From CAZMYM01 sp964620325 (lineage in GTDB: Bacteria > Bipolaricaulota > Bipolaricaulia > UBA7950 > UBA9294): 64,000 nucleotides of DNA. Shown here in pieces: positions 24,932-33,895 of the stretch; position 1 is the first letter of the stretch; each line of letters opens with the position of its first letter. The notes under the pieces are model-generated. The model saw only the letters and a program-made list of their open reading frames with translations. It was not told the DNA's origin and ran no database searches. Made by a program: the position numbers and the translations under genes. Location of the stretch: the NCBI GenBank assembly GCA_964620325.1, contig CAZUIM010000010.1:1-64000 (forward strand), given 5' to 3'.

Positions 24932-26404
24932 ATGGCCGAGACATCACTCATCATCGTCGGCGCGGGGATCGGTGGACTCTCCGCCGGTTGCTACGCACGA
25001 CTCTCCAACCTGAACACGCGCATCTTCGAGATGCACGCGATTCCCGGCGGGATGTGCACGGCGTGGAAGCGGAAGGGATTCACGTTCGAAGGGAGCATCC
25101 ATCATCTCGCGGGGTGCCGGCCCGGAGGCCCGCTCTACGCGATGTGGGAGGAACTCGGTGCGATGCCCCGAGAGGTCCTCTTGCCCGACGATCTGACGCA
25201 AGTCGAGGATCCGGAAGGAAATCGCTTCACCGTCTACACCGATCTCGACCGACTCGAGGCACACATGCTCGACTCATTCCCCGAGGACGCGACCATGATC
25301 CGACGTTACGTTCGAGCGGCGCGCCGGCTGATTCCCCACGACCTCCTCGAGCTCCCGCTTACAGGGTACCGCGGCCTCCTTGGGAAGACGCGCGTCCTGC
25401 CGACCCTTGTCCGCTGGGGAAGACCGACGATGCGGTCGATCGCAGAGGATTTCAAGAGCGATTTCCTTCGACGAGCCTTCCCGACGATCCAGTACGACTG
25501 GCCGGACATCCCGGTCGTCGTGCATCTCAACATGCTCGCACAGTGTGCGGTCGGAAACTACGGTTTCCCGACCGGTGGGTCTCTTCCGTTTGTCCAGTCG
25601 ATCGAAACGCGGTTCCGAGAGCTAGGGGGCGAGATCACGTACGGCGCACGCGTGACGGAGATCCTGACCGAGAACGGGCGCGCCACCGGGGTGCGCCTCG
25701 AGGACGGGACCGAACACCGGGCCGACGCGGTCATCTCCAACGTCTTCGAGCGAACGACGATCGAACGCCTCCTCGGCGGTCGATACGTCGACGATCGGCT
25801 TCGATCTCGCTTCGCTTCCGAGGACTCCGAAGTCGTCATGGGAATCCACGTCTCGATCGGGGTCGTGCGGGATCTCTCCGACGAGCCGCATGCCCTCGTC
25901 CTCTTTCTGGAACGACCGATCGAGATTGCGGATCGGACACTCGATCGGATCCCGGTCGAGCTGTACGGATTCGACCCGACGCTCGCCCCGGCCGGGACCG
26001 GCGTCATCAAGGTTCTGCTCAACACGAGCTACGATCTCTGGGAGCGCCTTTCGCACGACCGAGCGCGCTACGACGCCGCAAAGACAGAGATTGCAGATCG
26101 CGTGATCGCCGCAATCGAGCCGAGATTCCCGCATCTATCGGCTCAGATCGAGGTCGTTGACGTTGCGACGCCGATGACGACGAACCGCTACACAGGGCAG
26201 GGTCGACCCTACGGAACGCAAGAGGGAATCGGACTCGATCTGTTGTTCTCTCGCCCCCGTACGCTCCGCTCTCTCGGCGCCTTCTACTGGATCGGACAAT
26301 CGGCCGGAGGCGGTGGGATTCCCGGCTGTGCGGCGATGGGCAGGAGCGCTGTCCGCGCCCTCTGTCGCGAGCTTCACGTCCCCTTCGGCGGCCGTCGGAT
26401 CTAG
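24932..26404 (+). CDS. CrtI-like FAD-dependent oxidoreductase (phytoene desaturase / RetSat-type)
   Basis: A 490-residue flavoprotein. It starts with the FAD dinucleotide loop IIVGAGIGGLSAGCYARLSN, then FEMHAIPGGMCTAWKRKGF, GSIHHLAG and, near the C-terminus, GQGRPYGTQEG and YWIGQSAGGGGIPGC, which bind the flavin. The family includes carotenoid desaturases, isomerases and saturases. No other carotenoid gene is nearby, so the substrate is open. The ATG at 24932 has GGAAGGAG upstream. The stop overlaps the stop of the opposite-strand gene. Confidence 0.9.
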   Translation: MAETSLIIVGAGIGGLSAGCYARLSNLNTRIFEMHAIPGGMCTAWKRKGFTFEGSIHHLAGCRPGGPLYAMWEELGAMPREVLLPDDLTQVEDPEGNRFTVYTDLDRLEAHMLDSFPEDATMIRRYVRAARRLIPHDLLELPLTGYRGLLGKTRVLPTLVRWGRPTMRSIAEDFKSDFLRRAFPTIQYDWPDIPVVVHLNMLAQCAVGNYGFPTGGSLPFVQSIETRFRELGGEITYGARVTEILTENGRATGVRLEDGTEHRADAVISNVFERTTIERLLGGRYVDDRLRSRFASEDSEVVMGIHVSIGVVRDLSDEPHALVLFLERPIEIADRTLDRIPVELYGFDPTLAPAGTGVIKVLLNTSYDLWERLSHDRARYDAAKTEIADRVIAAIEPRFPHLSAQIEVVDVATPMTTNRYTGQGRPYGTQEGIGLDLLFSRPRTLRSLGAFYWIGQSAGGGGIPGCAAMGRSAVRALCRELHVPFGGRRI

Positions 26405-26829
26405 GATCGGGAGTTCCGTATCGGTTCGACGGCGACACCGGGGCCCTCTGTCACCTTTTCACGGAGTCGAAGAAGCCCGACGCGATGCACCCGGTGAATC
26501 GCTCGCCAGATTTCGACCCACGTCGCACAGATCGGGATTCTCACGACGCAGCGAGTACCTTCCCAATCCGATCCATCCGGACGGACGGCGCGGACAACGA
26601 GCCCGCTCGGATGCTGAGCCGAGCGAACGTCGATCAGACAAGCCTTCACGGCCCGCCATGCTTCACGCGAGAGTCTTCCGTCCGAGAGCGCGGCCGGCAG
26701 AATGACGAATCCGTCGGCCTTCCGGCGGCGTACTCGAAATGGACTCGGCCACCGGTGAATCGACCGAGTCCGGCCGTTCAGTTCGGTGGTCCATCGACTG
26801 GTGAGCTGCTTTCTGTCCCCACGTCCCAC
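26401..26829 (-). CDS. Hypothetical protein
   Basis: A 142-residue frame with no recognised family. The central part reads like a globular protein (DGFVILPAALSDGRLS, AWRAVKACLIDVRSA, WVEIWRAIHRVHRVGLLRL). The first ~35 residues are Arg/Trp-rich and less convincing. GTG at 26829 directly follows GAGGAG, too close for a good site, so the start may lie further in. It ends tail to tail with the CrtI-like gene. It could be a chance frame in GC-rich DNA; the 274 bases upstream hold nothing recognisable. Confidence 0.35.
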   Translation of the reverse strand: MGRGDRKQLTSRWTTELNGRTRSIHRWPSPFRVRRRKADGFVILPAALSDGRLSREAWRAVKACLIDVRSAQHPSGLVVRAVRPDGSDWEGTRCVVRIPICATWVEIWRAIHRVHRVGLLRLREKVTEGPGVAVEPIRNSRS

Positions 26830-27103
26830 CTCCTCATGTAACGCTCGTCTCGAGCAGACGACGCCGTTCGCGCCGTCGGCGCCATAACAGATTCGCGACT
26901 GTTTGTTCTCGGGCAGCGAACGGTCGCCCGCTGATCACTTGGGTCGGCGCGTCGCAGATTGGAGACCGCAAGCTACGCCGTCTCAGCTTAGCACCGGAGA
27001 CGATCCTTGGCAAGGGTCCGATCGAACTTGGCCTCCCGTCTCTTCCGACGGACCCAAGGGTCGAGCGCGCCGGTCCTTCGTGAAGTCGAGAATAGACCTG
27101 CAC

Positions 27104-27886
27104 CTACCGCCGAAGACACCACCAGATGTCGTCGCCTTCGAACCCGCAAGAGCGATAGAGGGATTCCGCCGGGGATCCGAATCGGCCGGAGACCGTGGCG
27201 AATCGTCCCTTACTCCGCCCGCGAGCGATCAGCTCCCTCACGACTGCACCGCCCAGACCACGGCGGCGATGTCCGGGGGCGACTTGGATCCACTCGAGGG
27301 ACAGCTCACCGATCGATCGATCGCATTCGGCGATCCCGAGTGCGACCGGGAGGTCTTCTTCGCCACGGCGAACCCAGATCCAGAGACGCGGGTCATACAC
27401 CCCGCGATTCGTCCACACAGAGACTGCGTCGGTCGACGGTCGGAACTCGTCGTAACAGGAAGCGATGAACGACGAGACCTCAGCGGCCTCCTCCGGCATG
27501 CGAACCTCCATCAGACAATCGTCGTCATGAAGACGGCGCAGCGTGAGGTCGTCGACGCGGCGGCTCAGGCGCACGTATGCGGTTCGAGTCGAGAAACACG
27601 ACAGATCGACCGCCTCGACCATGCGCTCATGGATCAATGCAAGATCGACCTTGGTGGTCAACTCGTGAATCCTTCCGATCACTCGTCCGTCCGGATTCCA
27701 GGCCACCAGCAGTCGCTTCTGATCCCACATCTCGAGCCTGTCTGGATCGGAGAACGAACCCTCGATCGAAACCCGACAGGAGTCGACCTCGTCGAGCGTC
27801 TTCCAGAGCGCGTTCGGCAGAACGCCGCAGGGGTCTCTCAGGTATGCTCTCCGAAGAGCTCGGACGAACATCTCCCTGCGATTCAC
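27104..27886 (-). CDS. GNAT family N-acetyltransferase
   Basis: A 260-residue protein whose C-terminal half is a GNAT domain: ELSLEWIQVAPGHRRRGLGGAVV is motif A with the R/Q-x-x-G-x-G/A acetyl-CoA loop, and SLYRSCGFEGDDIWWCLRR is the closing motif. The N-terminal ~130 residues lack a recognised domain but resemble the extra domain of two-domain GNATs. The start overlaps the stop of the diguanylate-cyclase gene by 4 bases, so the two are co-transcribed. Substrate unknown. Confidence 0.85.
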   Translation of the reverse strand: MNRREMFVRALRRAYLRDPCGVLPNALWKTLDEVDSCRVSIEGSFSDPDRLEMWDQKRLLVAWNPDGRVIGRIHELTTKVDLALIHERMVEAVDLSCFSTRTAYVRLSRRVDDLTLRRLHDDDCLMEVRMPEEAAEVSSFIASCYDEFRPSTDAVSVWTNRGVYDPRLWIWVRRGEEDLPVALGIAECDRSIGELSLEWIQVAPGHRRRGLGGAVVRELIARGRSKGRFATVSGRFGSPAESLYRSCGFEGDDIWWCLRR

Positions 27887-29471
27887 GTTGTGCGAACCGC
27901 GTCTCGCCCCGAACCCTTGGCCGCGTACAGAGCGCGATCGGCGGCCTGTACGATCGCCTCGTCATCCGTCCCGTCCCGCGGGAAGACGGCGATGCCGATC
28001 GAGACCGACGCACCGCCGAAGCGCGCCGTCTCGACGTCCAATCGGCGACGGATCTCGTCGGCCCGTTGAACCGCCGCGTCGATCGACGTATTCGGCAGGA
28101 CCACCGCGAACTCATCGCCGCCGAAGCGGCACGCGATGTCTCCCTTCCGGGTCACCTCCTGTAGGAGCCCCCGATCGATTGGAGAAGGGCGTCGCCCGCC
28201 GGATGCCCGGCGGTGTCATTCAGCTCTTTCAGCCGATCGACGTCGAGCAGAAGGAGGGAGAGCGGCGTTCCTTCCCGCGCCGACTGTGCGATCTCTCTCG
28301 GAAGCGTCTCCTGAAGGTATCGCCGATTGAACAACTGCGTCAGGGCGTCTCGTATCGCCTGATCGCGAAGCTTCTCTTGAAGTCGCTCAATCTCTTCGAG
28401 CTGTTCTCGAAGCTGCTCGTTCGCCCGCTGGAGTCCCCGTTCCGCACGGTATCGAAGGGTGATGTCCCGCAGCACGAGGGCTCGTCCGTACACCGCTCCG
28501 CGACCGTGCCGCAACGGGGTGACACGAACGTCGACGTAGCGAAGCGGATCCTCGCCAAGCAGCGCCTCTCCTTGGATCGGCTCGTCCGTTCGACAGTGAC
28601 GCAGAACGGTCGGCCACCGGGAGAGGATGTCGTCAGCCGACCGGCCGATCAGTCGACCCTCCGTGGCGAGAAGTTCTTCCGCAGCCCGGTTTGCGTCAGC
28701 GATCGCACCTTCGGTGTCGAGGACGAGCACCGCGTCGCTCATGTTCTCCACCAGCGCACTCCGGGCGATTGGCACGACGTCGAAGTGCCGCAATCCGACG
28801 ATGCTGAACGAGAGTGCGAGTCCACTAACGGCGAAGCTCATCGGGATCACGTTGAACCCCGCGAAGGGATCAAGATCGAGAAGATAGAGAATCGTTCCGA
28901 TCCACGGAGCCACACTCGCGATGAGAATTGCCAGTGCCTGACGTCGATGTGCCGCCGACCGCTTCAGGGCCGTTCGAATCAACACGATCGTCGCCGCGAG
29001 GATGAGCGCATAGAGACCGCTCACGGCGGTAAAGAAGAGGGGGCCGTGATGGTAGATGATCTGATTCGTTCCGGCCGGGCCTTCGGAGAATCCGGTCCAC
29101 AGCTGTCGGTGCCAATCGTTGGTGAAGACGAGAGCGAGGTTGACGATCGGAATCACGGCAAGCAGGATGCCGCGGGGCAGGGCGAGCCAGCGAGTCTTTT
29201 CGGCGTGCTTGAGCGCGAAGACGAGGAGCAAGAGGGCCGAGCTTCCCGAGCCGATGTACTCGAGCTTCGAAAGAAGCACCTTGGTCGCAACGGCGCTCGC
29301 GCCCGCCTCGAACGCCGCGACCAACGCCCAGCCGCTGACGGCCGACATCAACAGCGCCAGCGTGCCACCCCCCGGTATCCGGCGTCTGCGCCAGAGCAGC
29401 AGGCTGACAAGACCGCACAAGACCGAGGCTGCAAGCAACACGATGAACGAGGCATTCGGCACGAGTGTCAT
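27883..29471 (-). pseudogene. Membrane-bound PAS-GGDEF diguanylate cyclase, split by one frameshift
   Basis: Two frames join into a ~529-residue protein. Residues 1-225 form a seven-helix membrane sensor (histidine-kinase N-terminal 7TM type). A PAS domain follows (VENMSDAVLVLDTEGAIADANR), a coiled coil, then a GGDEF domain starting DALTQLFNRRYLQ with LLLDVDRLKELND. The active site FGGDEFAVVLPN lies in the second frame. The break is at a run of five C at 28168-28172; a sixth would give ...SIGGLLQEVTRKGD and restore the whole domain. Everything else is intact, so an assembly indel is likely. It would make c-di-GMP. Confidence 0.85.
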
Positions 29472-29537
29472 TCGTATCGATCCAAGCTTCCTGACAGGAT
29501 CGGTGATAACAAGGACGATTGTACTCGCCGCACGCGG

Positions 29538-30380
29538 TCAGAGTGCACTCTCGTTCTCTCTCATCGATCCCGATCGACCGGCGACTCGGCCATTGCCCGG
29601 CCTCCGGACACGCACGTGCAAGAAGTACGCGACGACCTGTGTGTCCTGCACGGCCGGGAAGGCGCGAACCGTTTCGTCGCTCGGTCGCGGCTCAGCGACG
29701 CGCGCGATGAGGAATCCCGCGTCAACCAGCATGTTGAACCATTCGGAGGCCGTCCGCGTGAAGCGCGGAACCTCGAAGAGCGGGAGACCCGTTCTCGCCA
29801 CCTCGGGAGCACTCGAAAACAGCCACCGCGTGATCCGGCCATCGACGCGTTCGAAGTAGTCGCCAACCTCGATCGCATACGTCTTTCCCTTCTCATCGCG
29901 TAGGTTCCGCCGATGGGAGGTATCGAAGCACGGATGCGTGATCGAGAACTGAAGGAACCCCCCGGGACAGAGAACTCGGAACGCTTCGGCGATCGCCCGG
30001 TCGGGCGTCGGGAGGTCCATCAGGCTCATGAACGCCGTCGCAAAGTCGAACCGCCCATCCTCGAACGGAAGGTCACAAGCATCGGCGATGACGTACTCGA
30101 CGCCGAGCGGCTCTCGCTTCTCCTCCTCCAGGGCGTGGTGAACGAAGCGTTCGCCGATGTCCACACCGGTCATCCGCGCGCCACGTCGCCCGACGAGGCG
30201 CGTGTTGTGTCCCTCCCCGCAACCGATGTCGAGCCCTTCAAGCCCGACGACATCGGGAAGGAAGTCGAGAAACGCGGGCGTGTTGAAGCTGTCCCGGTAG
30301 ACGTCGTATCCGGCACGGCTCAGCTTTGCCCACGCGCCGGCGTTCCCGTTCCAGAGTTCTCCCACCTCACGGGTATCCAC
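29538..30380 (-). CDS. Class I SAM-dependent methyltransferase
   Basis: A 280-residue protein with Rossmann motif I LEGLDIGCGEGHNTRLV, the acidic end of strand 2 in MTGVDIG, motif II-like VIADACDLPFEDGRFDFATA, and LCPGGFLQFSITHPCFDT. This is the Methyltransf_11/25 pattern of ubiquinone/rebeccamycin-type enzymes. The GTG start at 30380 gives MDTREVGELWNGNAGAW, typical of small-molecule methylases. The last ~25 residues are Arg/Gly-rich and probably extra. Monocistronic; substrate unknown. Confidence 0.9.
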   Translation of the reverse strand: MDTREVGELWNGNAGAWAKLSRAGYDVYRDSFNTPAFLDFLPDVVGLEGLDIGCGEGHNTRLVGRRGARMTGVDIGERFVHHALEEEKREPLGVEYVIADACDLPFEDGRFDFATAFMSLMDLPTPDRAIAEAFRVLCPGGFLQFSITHPCFDTSHRRNLRDEKGKTYAIEVGDYFERVDGRITRWLFSSAPEVARTGLPLFEVPRFTRTASEWFNMLVDAGFLIARVAEPRPSDETVRAFPAVQDTQVVAYFLHVRVRRPGNGRVAGRSGSMRENESAL

Positions 30381-30488
30381 GAGCGGAGTGTATCCGGAAG
30401 GGGCCTTGAGCGATCAAGAGGAGAGGACCCACTTCACCAGAACCGCGGGGACAAACAATCCGGTGACGATCGACCGGACGCAGATGCG

Positions 30489-30815
30489 CTAGCTCTTGTA
30501 GTCCTCCCGCGGTGGATTCCACGCGTCGTACGCCTCGGTCGGCTCGCCGAGGATCGTCGCCTTGTGCGGCACGTTCGCCGGGATGCAGACCCCGTCGCCC
30601 GGACGAAGGACGCGCATCTCCCCTCCCAGGGTGAACTCCATCGCTCCCTCGGTGACGACCGTGATCTGCTCGTTCGGATGCGCGTGCTCGGGAACGATCG
30701 ATCCCGGCTCGAACCAGAAGAAGGTCACCATCACGCCGTCGAGCCAGACGGCCCGACGGGTGACCCCGGGAAGCATCTCCGCTCCGGTGAGCTCGGATCG
30801 ATTGAAGAACGCCAT
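30489..30815 (-). CDS. Cupin domain protein
   Basis: A 108-residue single-domain cupin. Motif 1 is PEHAHPNEQITVVTEGAMEF (two His and one Glu metal ligands); motif 2 is PGDGVCIPANVPHKA with the fourth His. AAAGGAG precedes the ATG at 30815. Such small cupins may be isomerases, dioxygenases or sensors; nothing narrows it here. Confidence 0.92.
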   Translation of the reverse strand: MAFFNRSELTGAEMLPGVTRRAVWLDGVMVTFFWFEPGSIVPEHAHPNEQITVVTEGAMEFTLGGEMRVLRPGDGVCIPANVPHKATILGEPTEAYDAWNPPREDYKS

Positions 30816-30971
30816 CTCTCTCCTTTCCCCTCTCGGCTCATCGGCCGACCGGACCTCCGACTCCGCCGATCCGAGAGTGTAGAGAGCCCGAGCCGTCGCC
30901 GAAAGGTGGCTGATCTCCGTGAAGTACGGGTTGCAGACCGCCGCTCGGCGACCTGCAACCCACGTGCGGAC

Positions 30972-31760
30972 CTAGAGCGTCGCCCGCCGATACCGTTCCC
31001 ATAGGTCGAGGGCGATTCCGTCCGGATCGGCCTCGACTCCGTACCGCCGAAAGAACGAACAGACGTTCGCCACGTCTCGCCTCAGAAGATCCAGTGCCGA
31101 ACGATTGAAACGCACGTCGACCGCCTGCGGCACGTCGATGATCCGGGGCCTTCCTTTCCAGACGAGGATGTTGTAGGCGGAGAGATCCCCGTGAACCAGA
31201 TGGGCCCGGAGCATACAAGAAACGTCCGTCACGATCTCTTTGAACAGCGACGACGCCGCGGCGTCGTCGAGATCGACTCCGTGCAAGGAAGGGGCGGGGC
31301 CGGCTCCGTTCCCGATGAACTCCATCAGAATCGCCCGTTCGCCGAGAGCGATCGGTTCGGGTACGTCCGCACCCGCAGTGTGGAGCGTTCGTAGGGTCTC
31401 GTACTCCGCCGAGACCCACAGCCCTCGAGCCGTTTCCCGACCGAATGTCGTCCGCGCCCGGATCGCGCGCAGCACCTGGGGCTTCAGATTGCGCTCGCGT
31501 CCCTCGAAATAGGTCGCGCTCCACTTGTGCGAGCTGGCGGCGTGCCCCCGGTAGACCTTGGCGGCGAGGAACTTGCGCCGCGTTGACGGATGGGCTCGGC
31601 AGCAGTAGACGGTCCCCTCCTTCCCGCTTGACAACTTCGAGTGAACCTGCGTGATCAGTCCAATCTCGGCGAACGTGTCGAGCTCAGGGACTCCGATCGT
31701 CGTCGAGAGCTCCGCTTCCGCTCGCTGCGTCTCCCGAGACACACTGGGGATTCTTTCCAA
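30972..31760 (-). CDS. RIO-type serine/threonine protein kinase (first copy)
   Basis: A 262-residue RIO1-like kinase. The glycine loop is SSGKEGTVYCC, followed by LAAKVYRG with the catalytic Lys. The catalytic loop is LVHGDLSAYNILVW, and the metal-binding Asp is in RIIDVPQAVD, which replaces DFG. RIO kinases are universal in archaea and eukaryotes (ribosome maturation) but scattered in bacteria. The TTG start at 31760 has AAGGAGG upstream. A second RIO gene lies at 53744. Target unknown. Confidence 0.93.
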   Translation of the reverse strand: MERIPSVSRETQRAEAELSTTIGVPELDTFAEIGLITQVHSKLSSGKEGTVYCCRAHPSTRRKFLAAKVYRGHAASSHKWSATYFEGRERNLKPQVLRAIRARTTFGRETARGLWVSAEYETLRTLHTAGADVPEPIALGERAILMEFIGNGAGPAPSLHGVDLDDAAASSLFKEIVTDVSCMLRAHLVHGDLSAYNILVWKGRPRIIDVPQAVDVRFNRSALDLLRRDVANVCSFFRRYGVEADPDGIALDLWERYRRATL

Positions 31761-32069
31761 CGGGTTCCTCCTTCGAACGTGAGTTGGGGTGCAATTTCGC
31801 CCCGCTGCTTCACGTCGCTGTGAAGGTGGAATCCTCGTTTCGGAAATTGCTTCCGATGTACAGAGAGAAGCTAAGAAGCTCGGATCACGGAAGCAGCGGG
31901 AAGGTTCGTTCGTTCAGCAGTCACAACCTACCTCCTTCGCGCTCCGTCCGTGGACCGCGAACGCGGCCCGGTCATTGGAGTTCGAGGATAGCTAGAACCG
32001 CGCCGTTCGACAAGGAAGGACGCTCCAACCCGCTTCCGGGGATCCCAAACGGGAGGGTTCCAGAGAAGA

Positions 32070-32095
32070 AGAGAGGCCCCGTTCGGGGCCTCTCT
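32070..32095. terminator. Strong hairpin, likely terminator
   Basis: An 11-bp perfect stem (AGAGAGGCCCC / GGGGCCTCTCT) closes a 4-base loop. Read leftward it is followed by a pyrimidine tract (TCTTCTTCTCT), so it probably ends leftward transcripts from the TIGR04076 gene. The rest of 31761-32276 shows no gene or known RNA. Confidence 0.55.
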
Positions 32096-32276
32096 CTGGT
32101 GGTCGGCGTCTCTTCTCGTGCAAGGAGGTACAACGCTTCTTTTCTCTCGTACGACCGCACCTTACGCGCGAGGTGTGAAGGCCGTGTGAAGCCTCGTTGT
32201 GGTTCCGGTGTGAGGCCGAGCGCCGGTCGATACGGAACCCCTGCGGGCAAGCACTTCGAGTCGCAGCCTCCTCGGG

Positions 32277-32591
32277 CTACGCGTCGTCTTCCTCGATCCG
32301 TTCGATCCGGAAGGTGACGGGTCGAAGCCCGTCGCTGCAACACGTAAACTCCGTTCCCGGCGTGGGATTCGCTCCCATCATCGTCAACGCGACGACCTTC
32401 TGGATGTCGCTCCATGCCCAGTCGCAGAACCCCTCGGGCTTCTCCGGAAACGGTCCATCCACGACGAAGCTCTGTCGGTCGGTGAACACAGAGCAGGGCC
32501 CGATCTCTCCCTCGAGAGACGGGAAGAACTCCTCGATCAGGTCGTCGTGAAACGCTCGCTTCATCACCGTGATTCTGGCTTTGGTCACCAC
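32277..32591 (-). CDS. TIGR04076 family protein
   Basis: About 104 residues. The pattern is that of TIGR04076: ARITVMKRAFHDDLIEEF at the start, GPCSVF, EGFCDWAWSDIQKVV in the middle and CCSDGLRPVTFRIERI at the end. The conserved cysteines suggest metal or redox binding. The family is common in anaerobes, with no known function. The tandem GTG starts at 32591 and 32588 are preceded by GGAGG at a good distance. Divergent from the Rrf2 regulator. Confidence 0.9.
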   Translation of the reverse strand: MVTKARITVMKRAFHDDLIEEFFPSLEGEIGPCSVFTDRQSFVVDGPFPEKPEGFCDWAWSDIQKVVALTMMGANPTPGTEFTCCSDGLRPVTFRIERIEEDDA

Positions 32592-32848
32592 ATCGCCCCT
32601 CCTCGCGAATGTCTGTCCTCCGCAACCTCGGGCACTCGACGAGAACGTTTGGCATCCGCCCCGCGATCCGCCCGCCTGAGCACCGAGCGCACTACGCATC
32701 ATTCTCCGGGGCACCTTGAGATCCGACAAGAAGAGAGACGCGCAATCGAGCGGGACCTCCTCAAAGCGCGGTGCCGGCCCGCCGCCGATCGGGTTGCATT
32801 CGGCCAGAACCTCCCTAGACTCAGATGCACCTGTTGGACGTGATACGC

Positions 32849-33277
32849 ATGCTCTACTCGAAGACGGCGAAGTACGCCGTGCTCGCCTTGGCGGAGATCG
32901 CAAGGCATTCGCCCGACCGACCGCTCCCGACCCGCGCCGTCGCCGAGGCCGCGAACGTCCCGTATCCCCTCCTTGCCAAAGCGCTCGCGCATCTGAAGCG
33001 TGCCGACCTCGTCGTCGCCGAGAGGGGAAAGCACGGCGGGGTCCGGCTCGCTCGCGCCGCAGATGAGATCACGATTCTCGATGTGGTCGTCGCCCTCGAC
33101 GGATCGGGAATGCTCTCCGACTGCCCGCTCGACCTGGAGGCCTGCTCCTGTAAGAAAGAGTGTGCACTCCATCCGATCTGGAAGCCGGCCCGGGACGCCG
33201 TCGTCCGGTTCCTCGAGAAGACGTCGATCCGGGACGTCGCCGATGCACGCGCGGCGATCACGTCTCGTTCGAACTGA
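32849..33277 (+). CDS. Rrf2 family transcriptional regulator
   Basis: A 142-residue winged-helix protein: MLYSKTAKYAVLALAEIA, then PTRAVAEAANVPYPLLAKALAHL (recognition helix) and GKHGGVRLARA (wing). A CSCKKEC cysteine group follows DCPLDLEA. It has the spacing that binds a 2Fe-2S or 4Fe-4S cluster in IscR/NsrR-type sensors. It probably senses iron, nitric oxide or oxygen. The ATG at 32849 is used because the family begins there; an upstream ATG at 32825 is possible. The divergent TIGR04076 gene is a possible target. Confidence 0.92.
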   Translation: MLYSKTAKYAVLALAEIARHSPDRPLPTRAVAEAANVPYPLLAKALAHLKRADLVVAERGKHGGVRLARAADEITILDVVVALDGSGMLSDCPLDLEACSCKKECALHPIWKPARDAVVRFLEKTSIRDVADARAAITSRSN

Positions 33278-33415
33278 ACCGGCATCGATCCGAGCCGCAG
33301 TGGCTATTCCCGCCACCCCTTCCGGAACCCACGGCGCTCGACTTGAGGCGGAGAGATGAAACGGTGTACAACGTAACGCGGTCCTCCCGGGACTGAACGT
33401 CGTGGGGGCCGATCG

Positions 33416-33895
33416 GTGATGCCCATGCACGAAACGCCCCGAGACGACGAGAAGCGCGCGGAACAGCTCGGCCTGTTCGGCGAGATCGACGTGCCGAAGG
33501 CCGGGAATCGGGCTGAGCCGCCGTGCGAGACCTCGTCGGTCGATGAGATCATCCGCAAGGGGCTCGATCACCTGAACGCCGTGACCGAGCGGACCGGCGC
33601 GGCACGGTTCACCTCGCCGACGTCGATCAAGGCGCGGATTCAAGACGGCGCGACGCTTGAGGACGTCCTTCTCGTCATCGACTTCTGCCACGCAATGTGG
33701 CGGGGCGATCCGAAGATGGAGACCTTCGTCCGTCCGAAGACGTTGTTCGGGAAGGAGAACTTCCCCGACTACCTCGCTCGCGCGAGGAAGTGGCAAGACG
33801 AGGGGCGGCCCAACCTTCGAGAGCAAGAATCCGACAGGGAGTACACACACGGTGCGGCGCACTACGCCGACCCAACGAAGGAGGCGCATAGATGA
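33416..33895 (+). CDS. Phage replication protein with conserved phage C-terminal (replisome organiser) domain
   Basis: A 159-residue protein. The region LDHLNAVTERTGAARFTSPTS, ARIQDGATLEDVLLVIDFC, WRGDPKMETFVRPKTLFG and the closing YLARA matches the C-terminal domain of phage replisome organisers, usually VLdyLN...GdpkmekylRPeTLFg. The normal N-terminal winged-helix origin-binding part is missing or replaced by ~45 charged residues. Its stop overlaps the DnaC-like gene by 4 bases, the usual phage order. No other phage genes are nearby. Confidence 0.85.
   Translation: MMPMHETPRDDEKRAEQLGLFGEIDVPKAGNRAEPPCETSSVDEIIRKGLDHLNAVTERTGAARFTSPTSIKARIQDGATLEDVLLVIDFCHAMWRGDPKMETFVRPKTLFGKENFPDYLARARKWQDEGRPNLREQESDREYTHGAAHYADPTKEAHR

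Noticed and set aside
28152..28172. Programmed ribosomal frameshift in the diguanylate cyclase
   Set aside because: No slippery heptamer or downstream structure typical of programmed shifts, and other genes here show the same kind of single-base break; an indel is simpler.
27888..29903. 671-residue plus-strand frame opposite the diguanylate cyclase
   Set aside because: Compositionally biased and antisense to a clear 7TM-PAS-GGDEF gene; no domain of its own.
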